From Nymphaea colorata (Eukaryota > Streptophyta > Magnoliopsida > Nymphaeales > Nymphaeaceae), in assembly GCF_008831285.2 (NCBI RefSeq), contig NC_045140.1:1593528-1653527 (forward strand): a stretch of DNA of 60,000 nt. Direction: 5' to 3'. Under the pieces are notes generated by a model, which was given only the letters and a program-made list of their open reading frames with translations, was not told where the DNA came from and searched no databases. Positions 12,662 to 24,639 of this stretch are shown piece after piece. The stretch's first letter is position 1. Each line of letters begins with the position of its first letter. The translations under genes and the position numbers were made by a program.

Positions 12662-15493
12662 TTGGACGAGGTTCGTCGTATCTTTTGCGCTCATAATGAG
12701 ACGATCACACATAAACTCCTAAAACTGACCATTATACCATTGCATCAAGTTAGCTATGCATTGGATTTGACAACAAGTCAACCAATTATCCCAATTGCAT
12801 ATATTTGGCATTTTCAACTTAATGATAGGGATATTGCTTCATCAAGTTCCTTGATCAGTTCCCAGGTCTCACGGGACTGTTTCCCATCTTGTTGAACAAG
12901 GTTCATCGCTTCTTTTGTGCCCATAACGAGAAGATCACACATAACCTCATAAAACTAACAATGATACCAATGCATCATGTTGGCCGTGCATTGATTGTGT
13001 CAATTAGTCAGTCCTTTATTCTAATTTCATCCAATCGACATATTTCACTTGATGGAAGGGACGTTGCATCATCAAGATCCTTGAGCAGTTCCCAAGTCTC
13101 ACGGGACTGTTTACTCACTTGTGGTAGAGGGTTCATCGCGTCTTTTGCGCTCATAATGAAATGATCACACATAAACCCCTAAAACTATAAATTATACCAA
13201 TGCATCAAGTTGGCCATGCATTGGTCCTCTCTATCAGTCAATCATTTATTTCAATTGCATCTAATTGATAACTTTAACTTGATGAAGTGAATGTTGCTTC
13301 ATCGAGATCCCTAAGCAGTTCCCCCGTCACACGAGACTGCCCCATGTTGAACGAGGCTCATCGTATCTTTTGCGCTCATAATGAGACGACCACACATAAC
13401 ATAGTAAAACTGACAATTACACCATGCATCAAGTTGGCCATGCATTGGTTCTGTCAATCTGTCAGTCATTTGTTTCAATTTCATCCAATTGACATTTTTA
13501 AGTTGATGGAGGGGACGTTGTTTCATCAAGATCCTTGAGCAGTTCCCAGGTCTCACGGGACTGTTTAACCACATGTTGAACGAGGTTCGTCGTATCTTTT
13601 GCGCTCATAATGAGACGATCACACATAAACTCCTAAAACTGACCATTATACCAATGCATCAAGTTGGCTATGCATTGGTTTTGACAACAAGTCGACCAAT
13701 TATCCTAATTGCATATATTTGACATTTTCAACTTAATGATAGGGATATTGCTTCATCAAGTTCCTTGATCAGTTCCCAGGTCTCACGGGACTGTTTCCCA
13801 TCTTGTTGAACAGGGTTCATCGCATCTTTTGTGCCCATAACGAGAAGATCACACATAACCTCATAAAACTGACCATGATACCAATGCATTATGTTGGCCA
13901 TGCATTGATTGTGTCAATTTGTCAGTCATTTTTTCAAATTTCATCCAATCGACATTATTCACTTGATGGAAGGGACGTTGCATCATCAAGATCCTTGAGC
14001 AGTTCCCAGGTCTCACGGGACTGTTTACTCCCTTGTGGTAGAGGGTTCATCGCGTCTTTTTCGCTCATAATGAAATGATCACACATAAACTGCTAAAACT
14101 AAAAATTATACCAATGCATCAAGTTGGCCATGCATTGGTCGTCTCTATCAGTCAGTCATTTATTTCAATTACATCAAAATTGACAATTTTAACTTGATGA
14201 ACGGAACGTTGCTTCATCAAGATCCTTGAGCAGTTCCCAGGTCTCACGGGACTGTTCAAATCCTTGTTGAACGAGGCTCATCGTATCTTTTGCGCTCATA
14301 ATGAGACGATCACACATAACATAGTAAAACTGACAACTACACCATGCATCAAGTTGGCCATGCATTGGTTCTGTCAATCTGTCAGTCATTTTTTTCAATT
14401 TCATCAAATTGACATTTTTAAGTTGATGGAGGGGACGTTGTTTCATCAAGATCCTTGAGCAGTTCCCAGGTCTCACGGGACTGTTTAACCAAATGTTGGA
14501 CGAGGTACGTCGTATCTTTTGCGTTCATAATGAGACGATCACACATAAACTCCTAAAACTGACCATTATACCATTGCATCAAGTTGGCTATGCATTGGTT
14601 TTGACAACAAGTCAACCAATTATCCCAATTGCATATATTTGGCATTTTCAACTTAATGATAGGGATATTGCTTCATCAAGTTCCTTGATCAGTTCCCAGG
14701 TCTCACGGGACTGTTTCCCATCTTGTTGAACAGGGTTCATCGTATCTTTTGTGCCCATAACGAGAATATCACACATAACCTCATAAAACTGACAATGATA
14801 CCAATGCATCATGTTGGCCATGCATTGATTGTGTCAGTTATTCAGTCATTTATTCTACTTTCATCCAATCGACATTTTTCACTTGATGGAAGGGACGTTG
14901 CATCATCAAGATCCTTGAGCAGTTCCCAGGTCTCACGGGACTGTTTACTCCCTTGTGGTAGAGGGTTCATCGCGTCTTTTGCGCTCATAATGAAATGATC
15001 ACACATAAACCCCTAAATCTAAAAATTATACCAATGCATCAAGTTGGCCATGCATTGGTCGTCTCTATCAATCAATCATTTATTTCAATTGCATCTAATT
15101 AATAACTTTAACTTGATGAAGGGAACGTTGATTCATCAAGATCCTTGAGCAGTTCCCAGGTCCCACGGGACTATTCAACCCCTTGTTGAACGAGGCTCAT
15201 CGTATCTTTTGCGCTCATAATGAGACGATCACACATAACATAGTAAAACTGACAATTACACCATGCATCAAGTTGGCCATGCATTGGTTCTGTCAATCTG
15301 TCAGTCATTTTTTTCAATTTCATCCAATTGACATTTTTAAGTTGATGGAGGGGACGTTGTTTCATCAAGATCCTTGAGCAGTTCCCAGATCTCACGGGAC
15401 TGTTTAACCACTTGTTGGACGAGGTTCGTCGTATCTTTTGCGCTCATAATGAGACGATCACACATAAACTCCTAAAACTGACCATTATACCAA
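12662..15493. repeat. 2,753-bp block, right copy (plus ~80 bp of shared sequence)
   Basis: Right-hand partner of the block at 9,909. It carries the same private variants in the same order (D2 unit, D1 unit, D3 unit). Matching ends in the B monomer near 15,494, where this copy has 'ataccaatgcatcaagttggc' and the left copy has 'ataccattgcatcaagttagc'. The near identity marks it as the youngest large expansion visible in the array. Confidence 0.88.
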
Positions 15494-18400
15494 TGCATCA
15501 AGTTGGCTATGCATTGGTTTTGACAACAAGTCGACCAATTATCCTAATTGCATATATTTGACATTTTCAACTTAATGATAGGGATATTGCTTCATCAAGT
15601 TCCTTGATCAGTTCCCAGGTCTCACGGGACTGTTTCCCATCTTGTTGAACAGGGTTCATCGCATCTTTTGTGCCCATAACGAGAAGATCACACATAACCT
15701 CATAAAACTGACCATGATACCAATGCATCATGTTGGCTATGCATTGATTGTGTCAATTAGTGAGTCATTTTTTCAAATTTCATCCAATCGACATTATTGA
15801 CTTGATGGAAGGGACGTTGCATCATCAAGATACTTGAGCAGTTCCCAGGTCTCACGGGACTGTTTACTCCCTTGTGGTAGAGGGTTCATCGCGTCTTTTT
15901 CGCTCATAATGAAATGATCACACATAAACTGCTAAAACTAAAAATTACACCAATGCATCAAGTTGGCCATGCATTGGTCGTCTCTATCAGTCAGTCATTT
16001 ATTTCAATTACATCAAAATTGACAATTTTAACTTGATGAACGGAACGTTGCTTCGTCAAGATCCTTGAGCAGTTCCCAGGTCTCACGGGACTGTTCAACC
16101 CCTTGTTGAACGAGGCTCATCGTATCTTTTGCGCTCATAATGAGACGATCACACATAACATAGTAAAACTGACAACTACACCATGCATCAAGTTGGCCAT
16201 GCATTGGTTCTGTCAATCTGTCAGTCATTTTTTTCAATTTCATCAAATTGACATTTTTAAGTTGATGTAGGGGACGTTGTTTCATCAAGATCTTTGAGCA
16301 GTTCCCAGGTCTCATGGGACTGTTTAACCACATGTTGGACGAGGTTCGTCGTATCTTTTGCGCTCATAATGAGACGATCACACATAAACTCCTAAAACTG
16401 ACCACTATACCATTGCATCAAGTTGGCTATGCATTGGTTTTGACAACAAGTCAACCAATTATCCCAATTGCATATATTTGGCATTTTCAACTTAATGATA
16501 GGGATATTGCTTCATCAAGTTACTTGATCAGTTTCCAGGTCTCACGGGACTGTTTCCCATCTTGTTGAACAGGGTTCATCGCATCTTTTGTGCCCATAAC
16601 GAGAAGATCACACATAACCTCATAAAACTGACAATGATACCAATGCATCATGTTGGCCATGCATTGATTGTGTCAATTATTCAGTCATTTATTCTACCTT
16701 CATCCAATCGACATTTTTCACTTGATGGAAGGGACGTTGCATCATCAAGATCCTTGAGCAGTTCCCAGGTCTCACGGGACTGTTTACTCCCTTGTGGTAG
16801 AGGGTTCATCACGTCTTTTTCGCTCATAATGAAATGATCACACATAAACCCCTAAAACTAAAAATTATACCAATGCATCAAGTTGGCCATGCATTGGTCG
16901 TCTCTATCAGTCAGTCATTTATTTCAATTACATCAAAATTGACAATTTTAACATGATGAACGGAACGTTGCTTCATCAAGATCCTTGAGCAGTTCCCAGG
17001 TCTCACGGGACTGTTCAACCCCTTGTTGAACGAGGCTCATCGTATCTTTTGCGCTCATAATGAGACGATCACACATAACATAGTAAAACTGACAACTACA
17101 CCATGCATCAAGTTGGCCATGCGTTGGTTCTGTCAATCTGTCAGTCATTTTTTTCAATTTCATCAAATTGACATTTTTAAGTTGATGGAGGGGACGTTGT
17201 TTCATCAAGATCCTTGAGCAGTTCCCAGGTCTCACGGGACTGTTTAACCACATGTTGGACGAGGTTCGTCGTATCTTTTGCGCTCATAATGAGACGATCA
17301 CACATAAACTCCTAAAACTGACCATTATACCATTGCATCAAGTTGGCTATGCATTGGTTTTGACAACAAGTCAACCAATTATCCCAATTGCATATATTTG
17401 GCATTTTCAACTTAATGATAGAGATATTGCTTCATCAAGTTCCTTGATCAGTTCCCAGGTCTCACGGGACTGTTTCCCATCTTGTTGAACAGGGTTCATC
17501 GTATCTTTTGTGCACATCTCGAGAAGATCACACATAACCTCATAAAACTGACAATGATACCAATGCATCATGTTGGCCATGCTTTCATTGTGTCAATTAT
17601 TCAGTCATTTATTCTACTTTCATCCAATCGACATTTTTCACTTGATGGAAGGGACGTTGCATCATCAAGATCCTTGAGCAGTTCCCAGGTCTCACGGGAC
17701 TGTTTACTCCCTTGTGGTAGAGGGTTCATCGCGTCTTTTGCGCTCATAATGAAATGATCACACATAAACCCCTAAAACTAAAAATTATACCAATGCATCA
17801 AGTTGGCCATGCATTGGTCGTCTCTATCAATCAATCATTTATTTCAATTGCATCTAATTGATAACTTTAACTTGATGAAGGGAACGTTGATTCATCAAGA
17901 TCCTTGAGCAGTTCCCAGGTCCCACGGGACTATTCAACCCCTTGTTGAACGAGGCTCATCGTATCTTTTGCGCTCATAATGAGACGATCACACATAACAT
18001 AGTAAAACTGACAACTACACCATGCATCAAGTTGGCCATGCGTTGGTTCTGTCAATCTGTCAGTCATTTTTTTCAATTTCATCAAATTGACATTTTTAAG
18101 TTGATGGAGGGGACGTTGTTTCATCAAGATCCTTGAGCAGTTCCCAGGTCTCACGGGACTGTTTAACCACATGTTGGACGAGGTTCGTCGTATCTTTTGC
18201 GCTCATAATGAGACGATCACACATAAACTCCTAAAACTGACCATTATACCATTGCATCAAGTTGGCTATGCATTGGTTTTGACAACAAGTCAACCAATTA
18301 TCCCAATTGCATATATTTGGCATTTTCAACTTAATGATAGGGATATTGCTTCATCAAGTTCCTTGATCAGTTACCAGGTCTCACGGGACTGTTTCCCATC

Positions 18401-20280
18401 TTGTTGAACAGGGTTCATCGCATCTTTTGTGCCCATAATGAGAAGATCACACATAACCTCATAAAACTGACAATGATACCAATGCATCATGTTGGCCATG
18501 CATTGATTGTGTCAATTATTCAGTCATTTATTCTACTTTCATCCAATCGACATTTTTCACTTGATGGAAGGGACGTTGCATCATCAAGATCCTTGAGCAG
18601 TTCCCAGGTCTCACGGGACTGTTTACTCCCTTGTGGTAGAGGGTTCATCGCGTCTTTTTCGCTCATAATGAAATGATCACACATAAACCCCTAAAACTAA
18701 AAATTATACCAATGCATCAAGTTGGCCATGCATTGGTCGTCTCTATCAGTCAGTCATTTATTTCAATTACATCAAAATTGACAATTTTAACTTGATGAAC
18801 GGAACGTTGCTTCATCAAGATCCTTGAGCAGTTCCCAGGTCTCACGGGACTGTTCAACCCCTTGTTGAACGAGGCTCATCGTATCTTTTGCGCTCATAAT
18901 GAGACGATCACACATAACATAGTAAAACTGACAACTACACCATGCATCAAGTTGGCCATGCGTTGGTTCTGTCAATCTGTCAGTCATTTTTTTCAATTTC
19001 ATCAAATTGACATTTTTAAGTTGATGGAGGGGACGTTGTTTCATCAAGATCCTTGAGCAGTTCCCAGGTCTCACGGGACTGTTTAACGACATGTTGGACG
19101 AGGTTCGTCGTATCTTTTGCGTTCATAATGAGACGATCACACATAAACTCTTAAAACTGACCATTATACCATTGCATCAAGTTGGCTATGCATTGGTTTT
19201 GACAACAAGTCAACCAATTATCCCAATTGCATATATTTGGCATTTTCAACTTAATGATAGGGATATTGCTTCATCAAGTTCCTTGATCAGTTCCCAGGTC
19301 TCACGTGACTGTTTCCCATCTTGTTGAACAGGGTTCATCGCATCTTTTGTGCCCATAACGAGAAGATCACACATAACATCATAAAACTAACAATGATACC
19401 AATGCATCATGTTGGCCGTGCATTGATTGTGTCAATTAGTCAGTCCTTTATTCTAATTTCATCCAATCGACATATTTCACTTGATGGAAGGGACGTTGCA
19501 TCATCAAGATCCTTGAGCAGTTCCCAAGTCTCACGGGACTGTTTACTCCCTTGTGGTAGAGGGTTCATCGCGTCTTTTGCGCTCATAATGAAATGATCAC
19601 ACATAAACCCCTAAAACTAAAAATTATACCAATGCATCAAGTTGGTCATGCATTGGTCGTCTCTATTAGTCAGTCATTTATTTCAATTGCATCTAATTGA
19701 TAACTTTAACTTGATGAAGGGAATGTTGCTTAATCGAGATCCTTAAGCAGTTCCCCGATCACACGAGACTGCCCCTTGTTGAACGAGGCTCATCGTATCT
19801 TTTGCGCTCATAATGAGACGACCACACATAACATAGTAAAACTGACAATTACACCATGCATCAAGTTGGCCATGCATTGGTTCTGTCAATCTGTCAGTCA
19901 TTTTTTTCAATTTCATCCAATTGACATTTTTAAGTTGATGGAGGGGACGTTGTTTCATCAAGATCCTTGGGCAGTTCCCAGGTCTCACAGGACTGTTTAA
20001 CCACATGTTGGACGAGGTTCGTCGTATCTTTTCGCTCATAATGAGACGATCACACATAAACTCCTAAAACTGACCATTATACCAATGCATCAAGTTGGCT
20101 ATGCATTGGTTTTGACAACAAGTCGACCAATTATCCTAATTGCATATATTTGACATTTTCAACTTAATGATAGGGATATTGCTTCATCAAGTTCCTTGAT
20201 CAGTTCCCAGGTCTCACGGAACTGTTTCTCATCTTGTTGAACAGGGTTCATCGCATCTTTTGCGCCCATAATGAGACGAT

Positions 20281-22905
20281 AAGTGTTCTTATCTAATGTT
20301 TAAAATATAAAGTTTGTATCAACATTTATGAAACTTGTGCACACCATATAAATATCACACAAATATTGGGAAAAAATTTCCAACTTTTATCAAAAACTCA
20401 AAATGTTAATTAAAATATTTAATTAAGTCATTTTAGAATCATTCTCATAAGTTTCTCGAGAAAAGTAATTGAACATTCATAAATTTCTAAAACCATTGTT
20501 ACATGTGGTAAATCATGACATTTGTTCGATAAAGGTTTGCAACAAAATATTTGAGAAATTAAGCAAAATTTTATAAAAGACAAGAAAATATTGAATTCAA
20601 GAAAGAATGTGCAAGCTTTCATCCAAGATAATTAACAAAGCCATGTTAAGAATGTCGTGAAAATTTAAAAAAAAAAATTCCTATGTTCACCAATGTAGTA
20701 AAGCTATATAATTGGTAAAAATTATGTAGTTAATTTACCTCAAGTGCTCAAATCAATGAGAGAAAAATCAATTTCCAAACATGTGTACAAAAGTTCATGA
20801 ACCATCAATACAACTGTCAACTTGTTTCACAGTTTACAAGCAGAATTCAAAAATGTTTACCAATGTTTAACAAACCGCATAAAAATACAAAGAAATTATA
20901 AAAATTTTAAAAACTTCTCAAGCATCTAAGGAATCTGCAACTTCTACTAAGAAAACAAAAAGATGTGAAAAAGAAACAGCTAAAAAAATTTCTCAAACAC
21001 AGTAAACATAATAAAATTGTTTACTAAATTCATTGAAAAATCAATTTCAAAATGTCTTAAAACAGTTCATGAAATTTCATAAAAAATTTCCAACACAATT
21101 TGGACAACTTATGAGACATTATTACATCTTAAGCAAATCAACAAAATAGCATAAGAGCAAACAACTGCATAACTTCAAAAAAAAAAAAATTGCAAAAAGT
21201 TTAAGTAAAAAAGCCATAAAACTCATAAAATAAAGTTACATTTCATGAGCTCATAAATGTGCACAAGCATTCATAAAAAATTATGAACCAATTTTTTTTC
21301 AACTTCTTTATAAATGTTACAATAACAACTTTTTTATAATGTTGCAATAACAAAGTGCAAGCGAACTTATAAGGATTTGTGAAACCTTTTAAACATTTAA
21401 GAGAACATGCACAAAACATACAAAGAACACACGAAGGTTTGGCGAAAAAGGTTCCAAAAGTTTCATCAAATACATGAAATTTAAAAAGCAGTTTAATAGT
21501 CACTTAACAATCATTTTCATAAATAAAAAAAAAGACTTTGAAAATTCAAAAAATTCTCATACAATTTAACAACCAATGGTAAATCGTTACATTTCCTTGA
21601 CAAAGGTTCGCAAAAAAACATTTAGAAGTTGAGCAAAATTTTATAAAGACTAGAAGACTAAGTACTCAAGAAAAAAGGTGCAAATGTTCATCCAAAATAA
21701 GATAGAATCATACGTTTAAAATGTCCCAAAATTCAATACCATAAATAAACTTAAAAAAAAGTTTTTGTGTTCATAAGTCATGAACGTCTAAGAAAGAGCA
21801 TTATTTTTCATAAGTTCAAACATGTCAAAGGGAGTTTCCAAAGCTATGTAATAAATTTGCCACAACCTTTTATAAAAAGAGACAAAAAAATTCAATTTCT
21901 ACAATGTTTATAAAGTGAAAGAAGTGTTAATAAAGCTGTCAAAATGCTTTAAAGGTTGTTAAAGAGGTTTTTAAAACGTTTACAAATTGTAAAAAAATCA
22001 TATAAAAAAGAAAAAAAATGCAAAAAGCTTACATTCCTTCCTAAACATCTAAGAAAGCTTGTGTGAGACATATGAAGAAAACATAAACATTTAAAAATAT
22101 ATAGAAAATGTTTATCAAACATAAAGGTCATTGAAATGTTTACTGAACTCATTTAAAGACCATTTTAAAAACGTTTTACAATAGTTCTTGAAATATGTAA
22201 AAAATTTGTAACACAATTTGGACAACTTCAGATATATCATGACATTTTGTTTATGGAAAGCTTGCAAAAATAGAAGGCTTTTGAAGAAAGGTTAGAAAAA
22301 CATTAGAAAACCACAAGACCTTAATTTAGTTTATAGATTTCAGTAAGAAAACCATGAAAATCTATTAAAATCAGTAAAAAAAAATCCAACACAATTTGGA
22401 CAACGTCAGATATATCATGACATTTTATTTACGAAAAGTTTGCAAAAACATTAGAAGACTTGTGAAGAAAAGTTTGTGGAAACACTAGAAAGTCATAAAT
22501 GTTAATGGAAAATCAAGAAAGAAATTCAATAATTCAACTTCAAAAAAAATTGCAAACGTCAATAAAAAGTCATGAAAGTCCAAAAAACGTTATTATTTAT
22601 GAGCTCATAAATATACAAGAGAATTTGCCAAAATTCATAATGAATTCATTTTAACTTTCCAAATAAACAGTCAAAAAAAGTTAAATCTTTATAGAATTTT
22701 ACGAAGCATCAACAAAATTTGCCGTTGGTAACACAAACATTGGTAAAAAAAAAAAATCATGAAAATCTAAAAGAGCACAACCCTTTCATGAGTATATAAA
22801 TGTGCACAAGAGTTTTTAAAAATGTTCATTTATGCTCAAGAAACTGCATTAAAATGCACAAAATTTATAAATATGTACGGCACTTGTCGAACACCTACTA
22901 AACTT
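20281..22905. repeat. A-rich region of degenerate short repeats next to the satellite
   Basis: No gene seen. The sequence is strongly A/T-rich with an excess of A-runs on the plus strand, and has recurring phrases. 'acacaatttggacaac' occurs near 21,090, 22,208 and 22,388, the last two about 180 bp apart and both followed by 'tcagatatatcatgacattt'. 'gagcaaaattttataaa' or close variants occur near 20,560 and 21,632, each followed by a gtgcaa(g/a)..ttcatccaa phrase. 'aaatgtgcacaag' occurs near 21,255 and 22,797. This looks like a decayed tandem array or the inside of an unrecognised element, distinct from the ~230-bp satellite. Confidence 0.7.
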
Positions 22906-23060
22906 CACTACAAGAAAATAGCATCTAGTGATGTACAACATGCTTCACTAAATGTCATCAGTGATGCCAACTCTTCATCATGAATGGCACCACTAACAGT
23001 AATGACGGAATTAATGATGCATTTGTTGCTATTAATTATCACAATTAGTCATGCATTAAC
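22906..23060 (+). mobile_element. CACTA (En/Spm-type) transposon terminus, single end
   Basis: The sequence CACTACAAGAAAA at 22,906 is the canonical terminal inverted repeat of plant CACTA transposons. It is followed by short subterminal words of the kind these elements carry in both orientations (tcactaa, catcagtgatg, catcatgaatg, ccactaacagtaatgacgg). The orientation means the element would extend to the right. A matching TTTTCTTGTAGTG end was not seen in the window, so it is either truncated or ends in a degraded form. The right boundary given is arbitrary. Confidence 0.7.
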
Positions 23061-23540
23061 AACGATAAACCAGCTGTTGATTCACTAATTAACCATGAAC
23101 GGCTCATGAAACAACAGAAGCTTAATATATATGGACAACCAACAATAACAAACACTCAAGCAGCAAAATTTAAAAATTAACCTGCAACCAATAACACTCT
23201 CATATAACTACAAAAGCGACTGAAAGCATTTTCAGATTGAAAGCAGCTATAGCAGCATAACTTCACAGGTTACCAACCTTTTACTTGATTTAAAAGGAAA
23301 AAGAAAGTTGTAACTGCTACCATGCCATGTTATGATGATATGCAAACTGCTAATATCTACATAATTGTACTAAATAAAGCAAAATAAATCCTCCAACCTG
23401 GAAACGGAGATTAAACTTCAAGACACAAAAAATTTTGCAAACAAGTGAAAGCATAAAACCTGAATATCAGCTACCAATTAGAACAGAGAATATCTCCAGC
23501 CTAAAGCATAAGAATAGCATGCTAGAGGCGCAAGCAGCTG
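23061..23540. other. Intergenic or intron-like, no gene seen
   Basis: AT-rich. On the minus strand it is T-rich like a plant intron. No coding frame was supported. Confidence 0.4.
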
Positions 23541-23543
23541 TAC

Positions 23544-23619
23544 CTCTGTTGTGCCCACTGTAAAACAATGTTTGATTCAGAGCCTCCAAACGTACCAGAA
23601 AGCTTGTTCCTCAACCAAC
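23544..23619 (-). CDS. Exon-like segment, unidentified
   Basis: On the minus strand a 76-bp open stretch is bounded by an AG acceptor (…tgcag, bases 23,621-23,620) and a GT donor (CAGAG|gtac, at 23,543). One frame reads WLRNKLSGTFGGSESNIVLQ followed by WAQQR, which has a protein-like composition. I do not recognise the family. It could be one exon of a fragmentary gene on this strand, or a gene fragment captured by the neighbouring CACTA element. No flanking exons could be joined to it convincingly. Confidence 0.22.
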
Positions 23620-23639
23620 CTGCATTCATGAGGTTAGTC

Positions 23640-24515
23640 CAAAAGAATTGATCCTATTAAAAGAGGGCATTACAAAAAGCCACAAAAACCGCATGAATAA
23701 ATCATATTTTCGGGTAGCAAAGAGAGATTGTTAATAAGGGCAACATTTCCTTTGTGTTGTTTCCCCAGATTTTGTTCCTTTGGAACAAAACAGTAAATTT
23801 AGAAATTCAGAAATATACCATAGATACAGGGGAAATAAATGCAGTGTAAGATAGCCAATATTAGATAAAATCAGCTTGAATGGTGACCATAAATAAAAAA
23901 TAAATTTATGAGAACTAAAGAAGTGTATAAAAAGGGAGAGTTTATTATAATATTGAAGAAAAAGACCATTACTTTCTAAACTTGTTGTTCTGTATCTTAA
24001 GATCACAATCCATCAGCCAAGAATTTGATGTTTTGATCCATAATTGATGAACAACATGCGTTTGGCCATGACCCACTAAGGCCTCCATTGAATTGAATTG
24101 GACGTTTTAATGGAATAAGTTTCTAGTCAATAGCAGTGAGTCAGTGACCATTTACTTGTATGGTTTAAGTCCTTTGTCCACTTCAAGGAGACATCATGAA
24201 GAGTATCTTATGCAGTGAGATGATAAGCTAGAAAACAGATAAAGCTAACACAATCAATGTTAGAAACTAAATCATATTAATGGTTAAATTTATCAATAAT
24301 TTTATCCCATAAAATGTAATAATCTATATAGAAATAGATCAAGACCTAGTCGAGTCTGGTAGTCCCCTATGTAGGCATGACACATACGCGGGCACAATCC
24401 CTCATGCCCTGTCCAAATGGATAGTCAATCACAGAGGGTTCAGACAATCATAGAAGTGACAAACAGAGCTCTTTCTTTCATGCCTTCGATCTCCTCCAGA
24501 ACTCTCTCTCAATCA
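23640..24515. other. Intergenic or intronic, no gene seen
   Basis: AT-rich sequence with no recognisable domain. A 91-residue minus-strand open frame at 23,731-24,006 is rich in Phe, Leu and Tyr from T-rich DNA and is not supported as a gene. Confidence 0.4.
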
Positions 24516-24519
24516 TCCA

Positions 24520-24624
24520 CTACTCAGAGCTGTTGTCCTTGGTACCATTCAGATCTGGGTTTGAAGCATAGCTTCCTTCATTGACATCATCTTCGTCCCC
24601 ATGGGACCCTTGTTTGCAGGTCCT
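24520..24624 (-). CDS. Exon-like segment, possible acidic C-terminus
   Basis: Minus-strand stretch preceded by a possible acceptor (gttccag at 24,625 and above) and ending in TAG at 24,520-24,522. The frame contains GSHGDEDDVNEGSYASNPDL then NGTKDNSSE and stop, the sort of acidic, Asn/Ser-rich tail often seen at plant protein ends. Not recognised. It conflicts in order with the exon-like segment at 23,544, which would lie after its stop, so the two may not belong together. Confidence 0.2.
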   Translation of the reverse strand, partial: RTCKQGSHGDEDDVNEGSYASNPDLNGTKDNSSE

Positions 24625-24639
24625 CTGGAACGGGATCTA

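Larger units (their letters stand above)
358..20280. repeat. Satellite array, ~230-bp monomers in a 4-monomer higher-order repeat
   Basis: Continuous head-to-tail array of about 87 monomers. Four monomer classes alternate strictly. A begins near 491 (sequence after ccccttgttgaacgagg), B near 720, C near 950 and D near 1,180; A then returns at 1,411. Successive A monomers lie at 491, 1411, 2325, 3245, 4165, 5085, 5999, 6919, 7838, 8758, 9677, 10591, 11511, 12430, 13344, 14264, 15183, 16103, 17023, 17942, 18862 and 19776, so the higher-order unit is 914-920 bp. All monomers share the words 'ggtctcacgggactg', 'gatcacacata' and 'catgttgg/caagttgg'. The array starts inside a D monomer and stops inside a C monomer. 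No transposon interrupts it. Short open frames on both strands recur only because the DNA recurs; none looks like a complete gene. The higher-order organisation suggests a centromeric, pericentromeric or knob satellite, but the window does not show which. Confidence 0.97.

Noticed and set aside
416-20057. Dozens of 64-104 residue open frames on both strands, repeated along the satellite
   Set aside because: They recur only because the monomers recur, start and stop at the same satellite words, overlap on both strands, and have no domain. Recorded as a finding about ancestry, not as genes.
358-20280. CRISPR-like repeated structure
   Set aside because: Monomers are ~230 bp with no unique spacers and the DNA is plant nuclear.
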